Origin: Talinum fruticosum
Lineage: Eukaryota > Streptophyta > Magnoliopsida > Caryophyllales > Talinaceae
Length of the DNA stretch: 64,000 nucleotides
Assembly: GCA_021018815.1 (NCBI GenBank)
Contig: JAITYX010000076.1
Location: 930,001 to 994,000 of the forward strand
Direction: 5' to 3'
The translations under genes were made by a program, and so were the position numbers. This document shows, piece after piece, positions 48,201 to 61,300 of the stretch (its first letter is position 1; every line of letters starts with the position of its first letter). A model generated the notes under the pieces. The model was given only the letters and a program-made list of their open reading frames with translations. It was not told the origin of the DNA and did no database searches.

Positions 48201-50610
48201 GACCATCTCCTCCCCCCAAAAAAAAAAAAAAAAGAAACATAAAAAGGACCAAGAAAGAAGGGAAAGAACAGGGAGAGGGCATCAGATTACAGCATATCAC
48301 AGTTTTTTACCTTGATCTGTTTGCATATCAAGATTCACATAGAATACATCAAGATATGAAAGACATTCACACAAAAACAAGCAAGAAAATACAGAAAATA
48401 TCCAACATTTAGACAATTACAAATTTGCATCATCACTTACTCCTGCCTTGGGTTCCTGAAGAAGAACATCTTCTACAGAATAGCCAGTCTCCTCCAAAAA
48501 CAATGGGAAAGGCTTCTTTGAGAAATGCCAGCAAAGTGTTAACAAATTCAAGAGATACTTGAGCTCAGCTATTATTTCAGGTCCCTTCAACTGGACACTA
48601 TCTATTCCGCCAAAAACATCTTCGACACACAAGTTCCCCTGGCAAGAAATATTACATCCTTAGCAAATTGACGAGCAATATAAAAGCCATGTAGACATTC
48701 AGACATAGGTTATCACGAATATCAAGAACGAACTAGCGAACATAAAATAAGTGATTGAAGTTTTCATTGCTCAAGCAACAAAATTAGGGATAATTAGGTG
48801 AAAGAAAAAGGAAACGAAAGCGAAGGGAATTCAGATTAATTCCAAAAAAGAAAAGAAGGACCGATCAACTAAAAGTGAAAATTAGATAGTTCCCATCTGC
48901 AAGGCAGTGTCCACTTAGACATGTCACATGCTACAATGATATTGAAACATCAATGACTCAAACACAACTAGACTCAAAAATCAAAAGTAGTATTCCAACT
49001 ACCTTGTCATGTCAGCCACTCACTTCAACAATGACGGAACCCTTTAGAACCCCCTAATTTAGAAAGACTGAGAAGGAACCAAGATACAGAGGTATTGTAT
49101 AAGTAGATTCAATATTCACACTCTTCCTTTCTCATGCATTGAAGCATAGGACCACTAAAGCAGGCGTAAGCAGTACACTTTAAAAGCTATTTCTGTTCTT
49201 CCTGGCCTTTGCAGTTTTAACCTTGTTCACCTAATCTATAGCACTGCCATTGTTGTAAATTGATAGAATATAATGAGCTCTTTACAAGTATCCTTATGCA
49301 GGTGGGTGGTTTTTTTTTTTTTTGGGGGGAGCCAGCTGTCTAGCAGGAGCAGCTAATTAAGTATATAATCTTACGATCTTCCTTCACTAAAACAAAGCTA
49401 ATCATACACAAAATTAGAGGAACCAACATTCAACCTCTTCTCCTGTCACAAACACATCTATTTAGGACAAAACAGTTGATGTCGGAAAGTTCTGGGACAC
49501 TACCGTTAGCTTCAGAGGCTTGTAGCCTGGTTTCACCAAGCTTACTAGCATTCAAACTATTGTAAAACAACAACAGAACATCAGCAACATCCTAATCCAA
49601 GTACCAAAATTAAAGTTGCACCACAAACACAAGGAGCTATGTAACTACTCCTACAATTTTCATGCATTAAACAAAATTATTCATACATGAGTCCATTCCT
49701 GGTGATTCCTAGCTTCACCAGGAATCATGCACAAATTATGCTGCGAGAAAAAAAAATCAATCTACAATCATAATTTGTTAGCCATGAAATGTAATCCAAC
49801 AAAAGTCAGAGAGGTAAAATCCCTACTTTTGGCCACCCCCACCCATCCACCAAAAAGGGATTTGAGCATACCCCTAGCCTAAACAGGACTCCAGAACATC
49901 GACATGGATTTGAATTTGGATTTTCAATCAGAAAATTGCCCCAAATTTGGAAAATTGTAACTCAAGAAAATAGAGAAAGTCCAAGTGAAGTTGGATAAAA
50001 AATCAATAGTTTGTCATACTCAATCAAGCCACAAAATGCAACTGGCAAAAAGTTCAGTCCTTCAAAACAATGGATGATATTGATTCCCCGGCCCCAAGAC
50101 CCCTAGGCCATTACTCACACCTAACCCCCTACCAAAAACCCCTTCCTCGGACATAAAATGAAAATGATACAAATGTGAAACCAGCCACAAAGACAACATA
50201 TTCCAAAGGCCATAAAATTGAATTAACTTCAAAATACCAAGCCAGGGAATACAAGTGCACAAGACATGAAAATAATTAGAGAACGTAAAAGCTGAAGAAA
50301 GGCATACCTGCCTCTTCAAAAGAAAACTAATGCCAAACGCCAAATCCCCAATGGGCCATTTCCCCAAAGTCTCCGAATAAGTAAACCTCAGAGTCTCTGA
50401 CAAGGTGGAAATCGTCTCCAACCATGTAGCGGGTGCTCGAATCAGTCTAGTCGAAACCCGCTCGATCCCCGAAGGAGCACCATTGTTATTGACATGCCCA
50501 CCATTCTCAACCTCATCAATATCACAGGCACCCGATTGCAATTTCTTGTTCATCGTATAATACAATAAAGCAGCTGCACCAGCCGCTGTCGCCATAGTCG
50601 CCGTTGCCAT
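45245..50610 (-). CDS. Class 3 lipase (plant mono-/diacylglycerol lipase type)
   Basis: Seven coding exons on the minus strand: 50610-50308, 48638-48441, 48056-47784, 47273-47171, 47090-46972, 46845-46669 and 46044-45245, all with GT-AG introns and compatible phases. Residues 1-25 (MATATMATAAGAAALLYYTM) form a hydrophobic anchor-like start of the Lipase3_N domain. The nucleophile elbow GHSLGGG puts the catalytic Ser at residue 263. NGADLVPTFS supplies the probable Asp at 316. The C-terminal region is acidic and has FFPPGKIMHI, as in sn-1 diacylglycerol lipases, then LYSKLRLSHSMISDHFMP. It likely hydrolyses mono- or diacylglycerols at a membrane. In the last exon the frame breaks at a run of five C (plus 45862-45866). 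Both sides are conserved-looking, and one missing base would explain it. With one base restored the length would be about 657 residues, normal for the family. Confidence 0.93.
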
Positions 50611-50620
50611 CCAATGATCA

Positions 50621-51065
50621 CTGTGAATCAATTTCCCAATTCTTAGATTAACAAACAAAAAAGAACCATCATCACCGCGTATACCGGATCAATCATTACA
50701 ACATCCACTCATTCATTGCAATCACACAAACAAATCATCTCATAGCATAGACACGGACAAAAAGGAAAAACCCAATTCGAAAAATCAAAACTTTTTTGTA
50801 GGGTTTCTAACCCAGTTGATCCCCACAAGTTCGAAATTTAAGTTGCATTAAATTAAACAAATTCGAGCGGTAAACATCAAAAGAGTCAGAACCTGACCTG
50901 AACATAATAATCAAACACAAAACATAAAATCCCTAAATTCTCAAAACCCTAAAAACCCGAATATTTTGCAAGGGCAGAGTTTCACGTTGACATTGAGAGC
51001 TCGGCGATGGGGAGAGAGAGAGGAAGGAAGTTAAAGACAGCGAAAAATAGGAAATGAAAGCAAAC
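50621..51065 (-). other. 5'-UTR intron of the lipase gene
   Basis: On the minus strand the donor is ATGCCAG|GTTTGC at 51065 and the acceptor is TTGATTCACAG| at 50621, 445 nt apart. It ends 10 nt before the start codon at 50610. Confidence 0.65.
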
Positions 51066-51360
51066 CTGGCATAAAACTGCGCCGAAGTTGGTTTGTCGTA
51101 AAATTTGGCGGATTTTTGGGTGGACGAATATGCCTTGCTCGATCTCTCTGTTTCTCTCTCCTCCGATAGAGATGGCAAAGGAAATTGGGGGTTGGGGATT
51201 TCGATCGAAGCAAAGGAAGTAGTAGAGTGGGGAAAGCTTTTGTTTTGTGGAAATCTTTGGTGATTTCGCTCTCTTCTTTTTCTTTTTTTTTGTGGGTGTT
51301 AATTTCTATAGTGGTAACCGGCTTTCGCCGGTTAAACCAGACCCACACCAAGACCTCACT
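51066..51360 (-). promoter_or_regulatory. Lipase leader exon with overlapping upstream ORF
   Basis: The non-coding exon runs up to about 51350. At 51072-51070, seven bases before its donor site, lies an ATG. After splicing this ATG opens a 25-codon frame that overlaps the true start codon in a different frame (it begins MPVIIGWQRRLWRQRLVQLL). An overlapping, out-of-frame uORF would be expected to limit lipase translation. This depends on the inferred splice being used. Confidence 0.45.
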
Positions 51361-51454
51361 GGCGGCTGGCTGTGTTTCTCAACAAACGCGGCCACGCGGA
51401 CGCGGGTACTCCATTCTCACTTCCTGTTTAAAGACAAAAATATACCTGCGTTAT

Positions 51455-51461
<7 letters not shown>

Positions 51462-51486
<25 letters not shown>
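51462..51486. repeat. (AT)n microsatellite
   Basis: About 12 units, just upstream of the lipase leader. Confidence 0.95.
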
Positions 51487-51488
<2 letters not shown>

Positions 51489-52808
51489 TTTATAATTCAT
51501 CTCCTGTTTTCATCGTTGCCATTAACAAATAAATTATATTGCATTCCCCAATTTTATTTCACGTTTTTGAATTCATAGATCCGAGTTTATGATATAACTA
51601 TTATTCAGCCTAGTTAAACCGAGGCAAGTGAATCATCCAATTTGAGTATAATCCGAGTTAATTTCGGAGCAAGTCATATTTACAGATCAACGTCATTTCG
51701 AATTGGGTTAACTTTGGATCAATCGAAATTTGATTCATTAACTTTGTCTTATAAAAAAAGTTATTTTGTTGAAAATTTCGGTCGATTTTAAGTTTTAAAA
51801 GATTCTTTAAAAGACCTCATAAAAATTACTTGATAATTAATAATTTGATATTGCTAAATTTAAGGTGGCCTAAAAATTTAAAATATAATTATACATAATT
51901 TATAGATTTGTAACTAAAATATATCTACAATGAAATAATTGAGTCTCTAAACATGATATGTTATCCAATAACAAAATGAAAAATAGAGAAAGGATTATGA
52001 AAGGCCCACCCATACACACCTTGAAAACCAAGTATTATGATTGACTTTTTTTTTACAAGCACACCCTCTGAGATACCTAATGAATTATACGAGTCGATGA
52101 AAGGGATGTTAAGGCACAAACCTATTCCCACCACAATTTTCTCAAAGTGAGCAAATTGACCCAGATTTAAACCGGATGAGTGAGGAGGATAAGGTCGCCA
52201 CCGAACCCTCGATGTTAGACCATTCATAAAAGTGCTTTTTATTATATAGTTTCTCAAACATTCTTTGTTGGCTTTAGTTTCTCAAACATTCTTCGTTACC
52301 TTGCTTGCATTAATCTTGAGGCCATATGAATATTCATTCACCTCTTTTCCATGCATTGCTTGTCCACATATCCACCCACTTGAATTGCTTCATCCATATT
52401 CCATATTCCATATTCCTTTCCTTTGCATTCTCATTAACCAACATGTTAATTAATGAAGTGGCTATTCTCTTAATTGGTTTGTATACTAGACAAGGCTTTA
52501 ATTATTCCCTAATTCAATTTGAAGTTTTAAATAAGCAAAGGATTAGCTTTTTAGTTTTTTTTTTCCAAAAGAATTTAGGTGGATTTCATTTTTAATGATC
52601 ATAGTACAATTAATTTATGTTTAAGGAATAATAATCGATATTTAGAGGGGTTCTTACAAATTGTAAATCAATAAATCCCTCTCACATGTATAAATAAACA
52701 ATTAAAAGTTTGATATGCATGTATACTTCTCCGAATTATTCTCGTTTATTATCAACTGCGCCAACTCTAATTGGTAGTCTAAACTTTAAAGATACTACAA
52801 AATGATAG
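51487..52808. other. Intergenic between divergent genes, no gene supported
   Basis: Contains a short tandem duplication of AGTTTCTCAAACATTCTT (52248 and 52276) and a triplicated CCATATT near 52389. Confidence 0.5.
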
Positions 52809-54412
52809 ATAATTTATGGAATATTGGATTTTAAAATCCCAAAATTTGGGGTCTTTTGATGGGAATATCCCGAAATGTTGATTGACATGGCAACATCTCG
52901 AATTTAAACCCTAATTTTTTGGGTATCCCACCACCGAGTTACGGGTGAAAAGACTCGGTGGCGATATGACGTGGCGGCGAAAGTTTGACCACTTTATTTT
53001 TCAATTTACATGTCAACCAAATTTGACTAGTTTTACCAATCTCTCCCTGTCACTCTCTCCTCCTCTACCTCTGTTCATCTTCTTCCTTCGAAATGTCTCG
53101 CCATTCTCTCTCTTCCAGTGGCTCAATCTTCTTTGTCTATAACTCTCTCTCTCTCTCTTTCTCTCTCTTATAACTTTTACGTGCATCTCTTACCATATCT
53201 CCCTCCCTCTCTCTCTCCTCTCCTCCCTTATTCCCTCTAACTTTGAAGTCCCTTTCTTTGAAATCGATTGGGGGTCTCAAATTTCATTCCACAATCTTTT
53301 ACTCTTCTTCAATTAACACTTGACACACTAATCTCATCATCCCAACATAAAATCAAACTCTTGTATCATCATTTTCTTCTCATTAAAGGACTCTAAAACT
53401 AGAGGAGCTTATTTTAAAAGGCAATTAAAGCAAAAATAATAATTCGACTGGGCCTTGTTCAAGCTCCCGAAAAAAAATCAATTTGGGGCTTTAATCCAAG
53501 GTGAAACATCAACTCAAAAAAATAATAAAATCATGCCTTCAAAAATATGTTACATGATTTGCTATTCATTTTCCGGGTTTTTAGAGAGCCAAAAATGAGA
53601 AAGAAAGAGAAAGGAACTATAATAAAAGCAGCAACCTTGAGCACATTTTCAATCTCCTTTGAGATTACTCCAATCCTTAACCAATCTGCACTATACCTAA
53701 CCAAAAATCAAAAATACCAAATCGCAAAATCGAGTTAAATGCAAAATTGATTTCTGAAAATTCGCTCCGTGCTACTACTTCATAAGAATTTAATTTATGA
53801 GAACTACTTTGTTTCGATTCAAATTGACCAGTCAATAAGGAAAAAATGCAAAAGATTATAATGGAGATTATTGATTGTACCATGCATCGACGAAACCTAA
53901 TCCCGAATTGCAATGGCGGATTGAGGTACAATCTTGCTGGAAACCTTCAATTGGAAGCGGGTTTTTGTGGTTTCTAAATTTTGGAAAAATCTTGTTTTTT
54001 GCCAAAATAATCGTGGTTTCGAAATAGGATAGAGGATTCATAGAGAGAGAAAGAAAATCTAGAGGACAGAAATTAAAGTGAGAGAAAAGGAAATAGTTTG
54101 AGAATGGCCATAGAAGATTCGGATGAAAGAGAATACCCGGATGAGAGAGAGAGACTTAGACCAGAGAGAGTTAAGTGAGAGAGAGAAAAAAGCAGTCAAA
54201 TTATTTGCAAAAAAAAAAAAAAAGCCACGTATACTACCTCCATCGCCACGTCATATCGCCACCGAGTCTTTTCACCCGTAACTCGGTGGTGGGATACTCT
54301 AAAAATTAGGGTTTAAATTCGGGATCGTTGCCATGCCAATCAACATTTCGGGATATTCCCACCAAAAGACCCTAAAGTTCTGAATTTTAAAATCCAATAT
54401 TCCATAATTTAT
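52809..54412. mobile_element. Mutator-like element with long terminal inverted repeats
   Basis: The left arm 52809-52976 and the right arm 54244-54412 are inverted repeats of about 168 bp with few differences. Both contain TATGGAATATTGGATTTTAA, GGAATATCCCGAAATGTTGA, ACCGAGTTACGGGTGAAAAG and ACTCGGTGGCGATATGACGT. Long TIRs with a non-transposase interior fit non-autonomous MULEs. The 1.27-kb interior has a CT-rich left side (53040-53230, many CTCTCT) and a GA-rich right side (54030-54200), so the inverted symmetry may extend loosely inward. No transposase and no convincing 9-bp duplication were found. A captured host promoter or 5'-UTR piece (Pack-MULE) is possible. Confidence 0.75.
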
Positions 54413-55190
54413 TGCTTCAAACACCTATTTCGGACCAAATTATACTTGCAATTATTCCATAATGATAAATCATCTAAAATGTTCTAACTACATACCGATA
54501 TTGTCTCTAATTTAACATTTTGTTTTGATACAATTAAATAAAAACTGAAAATTATTTATTTAATTATTTTAGACTAACTAATATGTAGTTGTTTGGCCTA
54601 AAACTTTAAAAGTTAAAACTAGTCGCTTAGTCAATTCATTTCATATATTCCCAAAGATGAAAATTTAAATATAAATTTAGTCTAATTAGCCTTTGCATTT
54701 TTTTGGCAAAAAACTAATCATACCTACGTTTGTAATGGAATTGAGTCGGTTCGTCGAGCGCTCGGGTTCGACTTGGTCAAATATCGGCTCGAAGGCATGT
54801 CAAATTGAGTTCGATTTGACTCGATTTAGGCTAAGTAGTTCATTTTTTTTCTTAAAAATATTTATGTAAAGGGTATAAAATTATCATTGAATTTACTAAA
54901 ATTTCATTCAAATTTTTATATTTTAAATTTAATATAAAATTTAAATTCAACTATAAGAATAAAAAAATAAATCAAGCCTGAGTCATCCAAGCCGCTCATA
55001 GCAATAAAATAGTAGTATGACATGAGTTATAAAATTTAGATCCATGCCTTCCACATGTCATCAAAGCGATTGGTTAGAAATAAATAAATAGGGAGTTTTT
55101 GTTTTGATAAAAAGAAGCAATAAATAAACAAAAGGCATTTTCGGCAGTTACCGGAAATTACGACACGAATAGCGTTAGCCGGCACGAGCA
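54413..55190. other. Intergenic and proximal promoter of the VIT gene
   Basis: AT-rich DNA with GGTTCGTCGAGCGCTCGGGTTCG-like words at about 54750 (MITE-like). The sequence then becomes more balanced from about 55140. No definite TATA box was found. Confidence 0.4.
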
Positions 55191-55390
55191 CGGCAGTCAA
55201 GTCAAGAGGAGTCTGTGTGTGTCTCTCTCACTCCTTCCTTTCTGATTCTCTCTCCTCATTTTCCCTCTCAAAATTTCTCTCCTCCAGATTCCCACACATT
55301 CCGTTCCATTTGCATTCCCCCCAACAATCTTCAACCTCTCTCTCTCCCCTCGACAGATAAAGCTGTCACAACCGGCCGGAGAAGTCGTCA
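55191..55390 (+). promoter_or_regulatory. CT-rich leader of the VIT/vWA gene
   Basis: Pyrimidine-rich 5' UTR (TGTGTGTCTCTCTCAC and later CTCTCTCTCCCCTC) directly before the ATG at 55391. This is the composition commonly seen around plant transcription starts. No upstream ATG was noticed in it. Confidence 0.5.
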
Positions 55391-58300
55391 ATGGCGGAAG
55401 AGTTCCGGAGGTCGGTGGAGCTCGGCCTGAAGCTATCGAAGCGGATATACTACGGCAACGATCCTTCGATGAGGCCGCCGAAGCCGGCGGCGGCGATGGA
55501 CAAGACGCCGTCGCCGGAGGAGGATTACTTGCCGCAAGCTCCAATGGTGTATGCGGAGATTTCTGACCCTTCGATCGTGGACAATCCGGACATTCCGAGC
55601 TACCAGCCGTACGTTCATGGCCGGTGCCAGCCGCCGGCGATGATTCCGCTCCATATGTATGGAATAGAGCTCAAGGTGGAGTGTTATTTGGATATGGCGT
55701 TTGTTACTCTGAGTGGAACTTGGCGTTTGAATTGCGTTGCTTCGAGTAAGAGTTCTCATTGTCGCGTCGCTATCCCCATGGGAGAGCAGGTAGTCTCTTA
55801 TTTCCCTTCCCCCAAGGGTTTTTGGAAGTTTCATAGCTCATATTCTCGATCCTTGTAAATTAATTAAACATTGAGAATTTTTGTTAATTGCTATGTTCAC
55901 CGAGAATTTCATTTCATGGTTTCGAATAATTTCTTAGCTTCCGTTTTAATGCCGTATCTCCTGAGAAAAGGCAAGTCATAAAGTGAAAAATGATGAGGGA
56001 AAATAGATGTCTTTCCTACATAAGCAATTTGTAGGACCGTTTTGCTAGGAATTATCACAGACATTGTCGCCTATTTGATTTGTGCTGGCAAACTCGTAAT
56101 TTTCCTTTTTTTTTTTGGGGGGTGGTGGGGGAGTTTTTCCCAGGGCCCAGACAATTCCCTTTGTAAGACTGAGCGTCTTGTCTCCTTGAAGAGAATGCAG
56201 GTCAAATAGACCAATTGTTCAGCAATATGGAATTGGTGTTTGTCCATAATTAAAGTGCAACTTGATGCTGCTTATGCTGCAAATTAAATTTCCTCCCCTT
56301 GTCAGGCTCAATTTGTGCTATGCATATTTGGATTTGTCATTTGTTTGCTAAGAGGGATTGCAGGAATATTCTCTCTATTGTGAAGTGATTCATAGCTAGG
56401 GTATTTTTAGCTCATTAGTAAAACGATCACAATGGATGTGATTTTCCCTTTGTAATTTTGATTTTTGGGCCTTGGTCTAAAACAAAAACAATACCGTTAA
56501 CCCATTCTACTTACCCGACCAAGGTGGTAGTAGTAATTCTAAGAAGGCACTTACTAATCATGTCATGAAAGTTTTGCCTGTTCTGATGCTGAGAATCCAT
56601 TAGGTGAATGGTTTTCGTGGGTCATACAGCATGTGGGTTTGTCATTTGTGTATTTTCAACCTATAAGATGTTACTGTCAAATGCTGCTGAAAGAGGAAAT
56701 ATTGGTTTGTGAGGGTCCCTGCTTAGGATTGTTAGCGGCAGCTGTCAACTTGTCAAACCTGTGTCATGTGGATAATTTATGATATGACCCTTGAGAGCCA
56801 AGTTGTATAGGTTAAATTCTCAATGTTATTATGGATCTTCCATCTTTTTCCTTACTAGCAAATCATACTTCTATTGGGTATTATGGACAGCAATTTCTTG
56901 ATGGCTCGTGAAAGATGTACCCCCAAGCCCCTACTGTTATTCACCTTGTTAATTTTTATTGCAAGGAGCTTGATTCTGAGAACCATGTTGTGACAAATTG
57001 TACTTCTATTCACATTTGTGTGCATCCATTGCTATTATGTGTAGTGCATTCCAAATGCTTGTTTTGAAATCTCAAGAACCATGATTTGGCTAACAGGGTT
57101 CGGTTCTAGGTTTTGAAATTGAAGCTAGCAGAGGATCCTATCATACTCAATTGGTAAAGGTAGAAGATGCACCAGATCTGGATGGATTAGCAAAAGCTGA
57201 ATATGGAGGCTTATTAAAGGCCAACTTGTTCACTCTGAAGATCCCAAAGGTTTTGAAGTTTTCATCGCTCTTCTTTTTGATGTTGTTAAAGGTCCTTGCC
57301 ATTTTTAATTGGTTTGTATTCTAGATAGTGGTAGGTGATCCCCTGCCACCAACTGGATGCGCTGGGGGAAGAGGGGGGTTGTGACATGGGAAGTGGGTGA
57401 AAATTGTAGCTGTGACATTGGACATGTAAACTGAGGAGTTTTAAAAAATTTTTTTTAATAATTTACCTAAAATTTAAGGTGGTTTTCTAGAAAAATATGA
57501 TAAAGGTCTTGCTTGTTTCCTTCCATGGCCAAGAATGCATTAATTTAAAAAACGGGGACAAAAAGGAAGAAAAGCTGTTTGTTTTTTGCTTGTATTTTTC
57601 ACTTACTTTGTTACTGGGATATCTATTTTCGTGTCATCAAAATGTTTATTAAAAAGATAACATTTTTTATTTTTCATTCAAGGTGGATGGTGGGTCCAAA
57701 CTTTCAGTCAAAGCTAGGTGGTCCCAGAAGGTAATGTACCAAGATGATCAGTTCTGGCTTAATGTGCCATTTAGCTTTCCAGCATATGTCACTCCACCTG
57801 GGAAAATTCCACAACGAGAAAAGATCCTGGTGAATGTAAATTCTGGTACTGGGACAGAAGTTTTATGTAAGACTGCTACTCATCAATTGAATGTAAGCCT
57901 GTATTGCCCTAAGTTGCAGAACATTTTCTTGTCATACATTGCACAATGTGATTATTTGAATCTTTCAGGAAATTAACCATCAGGCTGGGAAGCTTGCTTT
58001 CTTATATGACGCAGAAGTCTATACCTGGTCACATGCCAGTTTTGAATTTTCGTATACAGTAAGACATTCAAATGTTATATGCTCTAGTACAAATATCATC
58101 AATTAGTATCCACATACTACAAAAAGGTTAAGTCTCTGAAGGCTGAAATTGCTGATTTGCTCCTCTTTTAGATCTCATCCAGCGACATACATGGTGGACT
58201 TCTTTTGCAGCCTCCCCTCCAAATGATTTTGATCAGAGGGATATGTTTGCCTTTTATCTTTTCCCTGGAGATTCCCATAGCAGAAAGGTGAGACAGACCT

Positions 58301-61300
58301 GAATTTATTCATCAACCTTGTATTTACATTGTGGTTTATCTGTTATTGTCATAGTTGTGCCTTACAATTTTACCTCAGTTGTTGAACAATCCTGTAAAAA
58401 TGAATATTATTGTCTTTATTGATGCTTTTCTGTGAATGTGCCAGGTTTTCAGGAAGAAAGTAGTATTTCTTGTTGATATAAGTGGAAGCATGAAAGGAGC
58501 AGCCATTGAAAATGTCAAGAAAGCAGTGTTATCATCACTGTCTAACTTGAATCAAGATGATTTCTTTAACATTATAGCTTTTAATGGGGAAGCTCACCTG
58601 TTTTCTTCATCAATGGAGGTAGCAACCCAAGAAGTACTGCGACAAGCCAAGGAGTGGATGAGCTCAAAGTTAATCGCCAACGGTGAAACAAACATTTTGC
58701 TCCCTATGAATCAGGTGCTTTATCCTTTGTAATAATTCTGCTTTAATAAAACGTCTTTTTTTGTTGATTCCAAGCTTCGCGTTTGGTCTTGTTTACAGTG
58801 AAGTGCCCTGTTGGTCTCTATTCAGGTCATAAATTGTTCCAGTTGAGCAAAAACAAGTGGATAATTTTAAAACAGTTTTTCATATTGTTTTTAAGTGAAA
58901 ACATTTTTATGCCTAATTGCTGCACTCCTTTAAAATCTTCATATCTGAGATGTAGCATATCTTGATGAACAGAATTAGGCTCATTGTTACACTTTTAGGG
59001 GATGCCTATTGTATTATAACATTTTTTTCTTCCCAAACAAGTGGATGACAAACCCTTATTTCTTAAGGTTAGCATCGTATGGAGAACTTGGATTTATAAA
59101 TTGAGTTTAGATCTTCCATGCTTTCTGGATTTTCCAGAATATAGTTACCACACTAGACGATATGGTTACCTCTTAATCCTTAGTCCCTTACAAGGCTCCT
59201 GGCTGAGGGGAGGGTTCAGATTTATGCAACATTGACCTTCTGAATGCAAATAGGTTTTCTGCAAGGAGAATGATTGGAATTTGGAAGGCATAGTGTAGTT
59301 TCTGAAGGTTTAAAGTTTGAGCTATTTTTTTGTCCAACTTCAATATAAATCTTTCTTTGCTACTTACAGGCGCTAGATATGGTGTCACATCAAAGCAATT
59401 CAATCTCATTTATTTTTCTGGTTACTGATGGTGCTGTTGAAAATGAATGGGATATTTGTAATCTTGCGAAGGTTTATTGCACAAAAGAAGCTGGACTTGC
59501 TTTTCCCCGTATTTATACCTTTGGCATAGGTAAGGATTTGTTTCTTGTTCCTCTTCACAAAAAAGCAAATGCGAGTCCTTTTTCATGTTCGAAACCAAAA
59601 CAATTTGTAAGTGCTTTGCTGCAAGGTTCTCTGTAGAAATTTAGGTGTTTGTGGTGCCAAAAGTCAAACTCCAGCTGCTACAACTCAACACAAGCAGGGA
59701 AATATTCATGCTTATAGACAACCTATTGGTGTCTAAATCTTTGCAAGAACATAATCTTTTCATTTTAAGCTTACTGCATCCACATCACATGTATGGTTTC
59801 TAGTTTGACATATGTATACATGTTTTTCTTGTCTGAGTTGATGTATGTAAGAAGTTACCCACTTGAAACTCCTGGACACACCTTCAGAACAATACTCAGT
59901 ATATCAATAGTTCAAACTACTTATTTTAGGAGTCAACAGCACTGCTTCCATTGTAGATGTTGATTATAATATTTATGTGTTTGTGTTCTGGAGTTCGTCA
60001 GTATCTGTAACATCTTACCAGCTTTCAATGTTTATTTCCCTGTACCTATGCGTTGGCTTTTTTAATTATTATAATCAAATATGTTCCAGGTTCTTACTGT
60101 AATCATTACTTCCTGCAAATGTTAGCACAAATAGGGAGGGGTCACTATGATGCTGCTTATGAGACAGGTAACTTACATGATCTTGTCCTTTTTGGGTTCT
60201 GTTTTCTATGTGAAGCTCATGTTTTACTTGTAATTTCTCTTCCATTATTTAATTCATTTAGTCCACTCTTCAATTTTTGGGAATAAAACATAGTTCATTT
60301 TGTAGCTATCCAAGAATTACCATGCTTGCTTGCACATAATCTTCATTTCTTTGAGTGATTTTAAGAAAAAATTCACTGAAGAATCATGAGTAAACCTAAC
60401 GTAATCTATGACTATTTTCATAACACATATTGCAAATGATCTCTATTTGCATGTCTGTAGTGCTCTGGCAACCTCACTAATTAAGGTTCCACGACTAGCT
60501 CTAGAAACTACTTCAAGCCTCATCTTCACAAAACTTCTCAAGAGGTTATTAATCCAGGGACTAATCCATAACAAGCATGCATTGTGAAGCTTTTAGAAAT
60601 GGGTTCCATCAAAAGGAAAGTGTATTTTTGGTGATGTGCATTATCATATCAACTCCTTGAAGCTCCACTTGAACCTGATCCTAGGTATAACTACATCACT
60701 ATGAAAACTCGTAACCTATGACAAAGGTGATTCATGACACAGTGATGATAGGAAGGAAAATGAGAAAATGGCGTAAGTGCGATTGCAAATTGTCTCATTA
60801 TTTAGTTATTAGTACTTGCACTTTCTTCTAACAAGGCGAAGCATGCTTTTGCAGGTAAATGAAAGACCTTTTGTGACTATTACTCCCCCCTTCCTCAACC
60901 AAAAAAAAAAAAGGAACTACAGATTCATATAAAAGTAATGCAAATCACCTATTTATTCTTGATCTTTTGATAAAGGCACTTGTGATAATGTCTAAAATGC
61001 TTGCTCAAGAATTCATTTTGATGACTAGTTCACAGAAATATGTTTGCAAGCTTTTGTGAAAGAATAGTTTCTTTGCACCTGGAGCATTTGTTTACTTTGA
61101 TATGGAATTTTCCATGGTATATGTTCAATGTGATGTCTGGTGTCTACCATTGAAACCTTGTCACCTTCTTGTCAGATTCCATTGCTCCAAGATTGCAGAG
61201 GCTGTATACAATGTCTTCATTGGTTATCCTTTCGAATATAGAAATTGAGAGCTCGAACCATGTTGAATCATTTACGGTGAGACTTGTGGATATGCTTTAT

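Noticed and set aside
55433..55834. Arg-rich minus ORF opposite VIT exon 1
   Set aside because: It is the complement of GC-rich coding sequence; the plus frame has a good start, a VIT domain and a matching splice donor.
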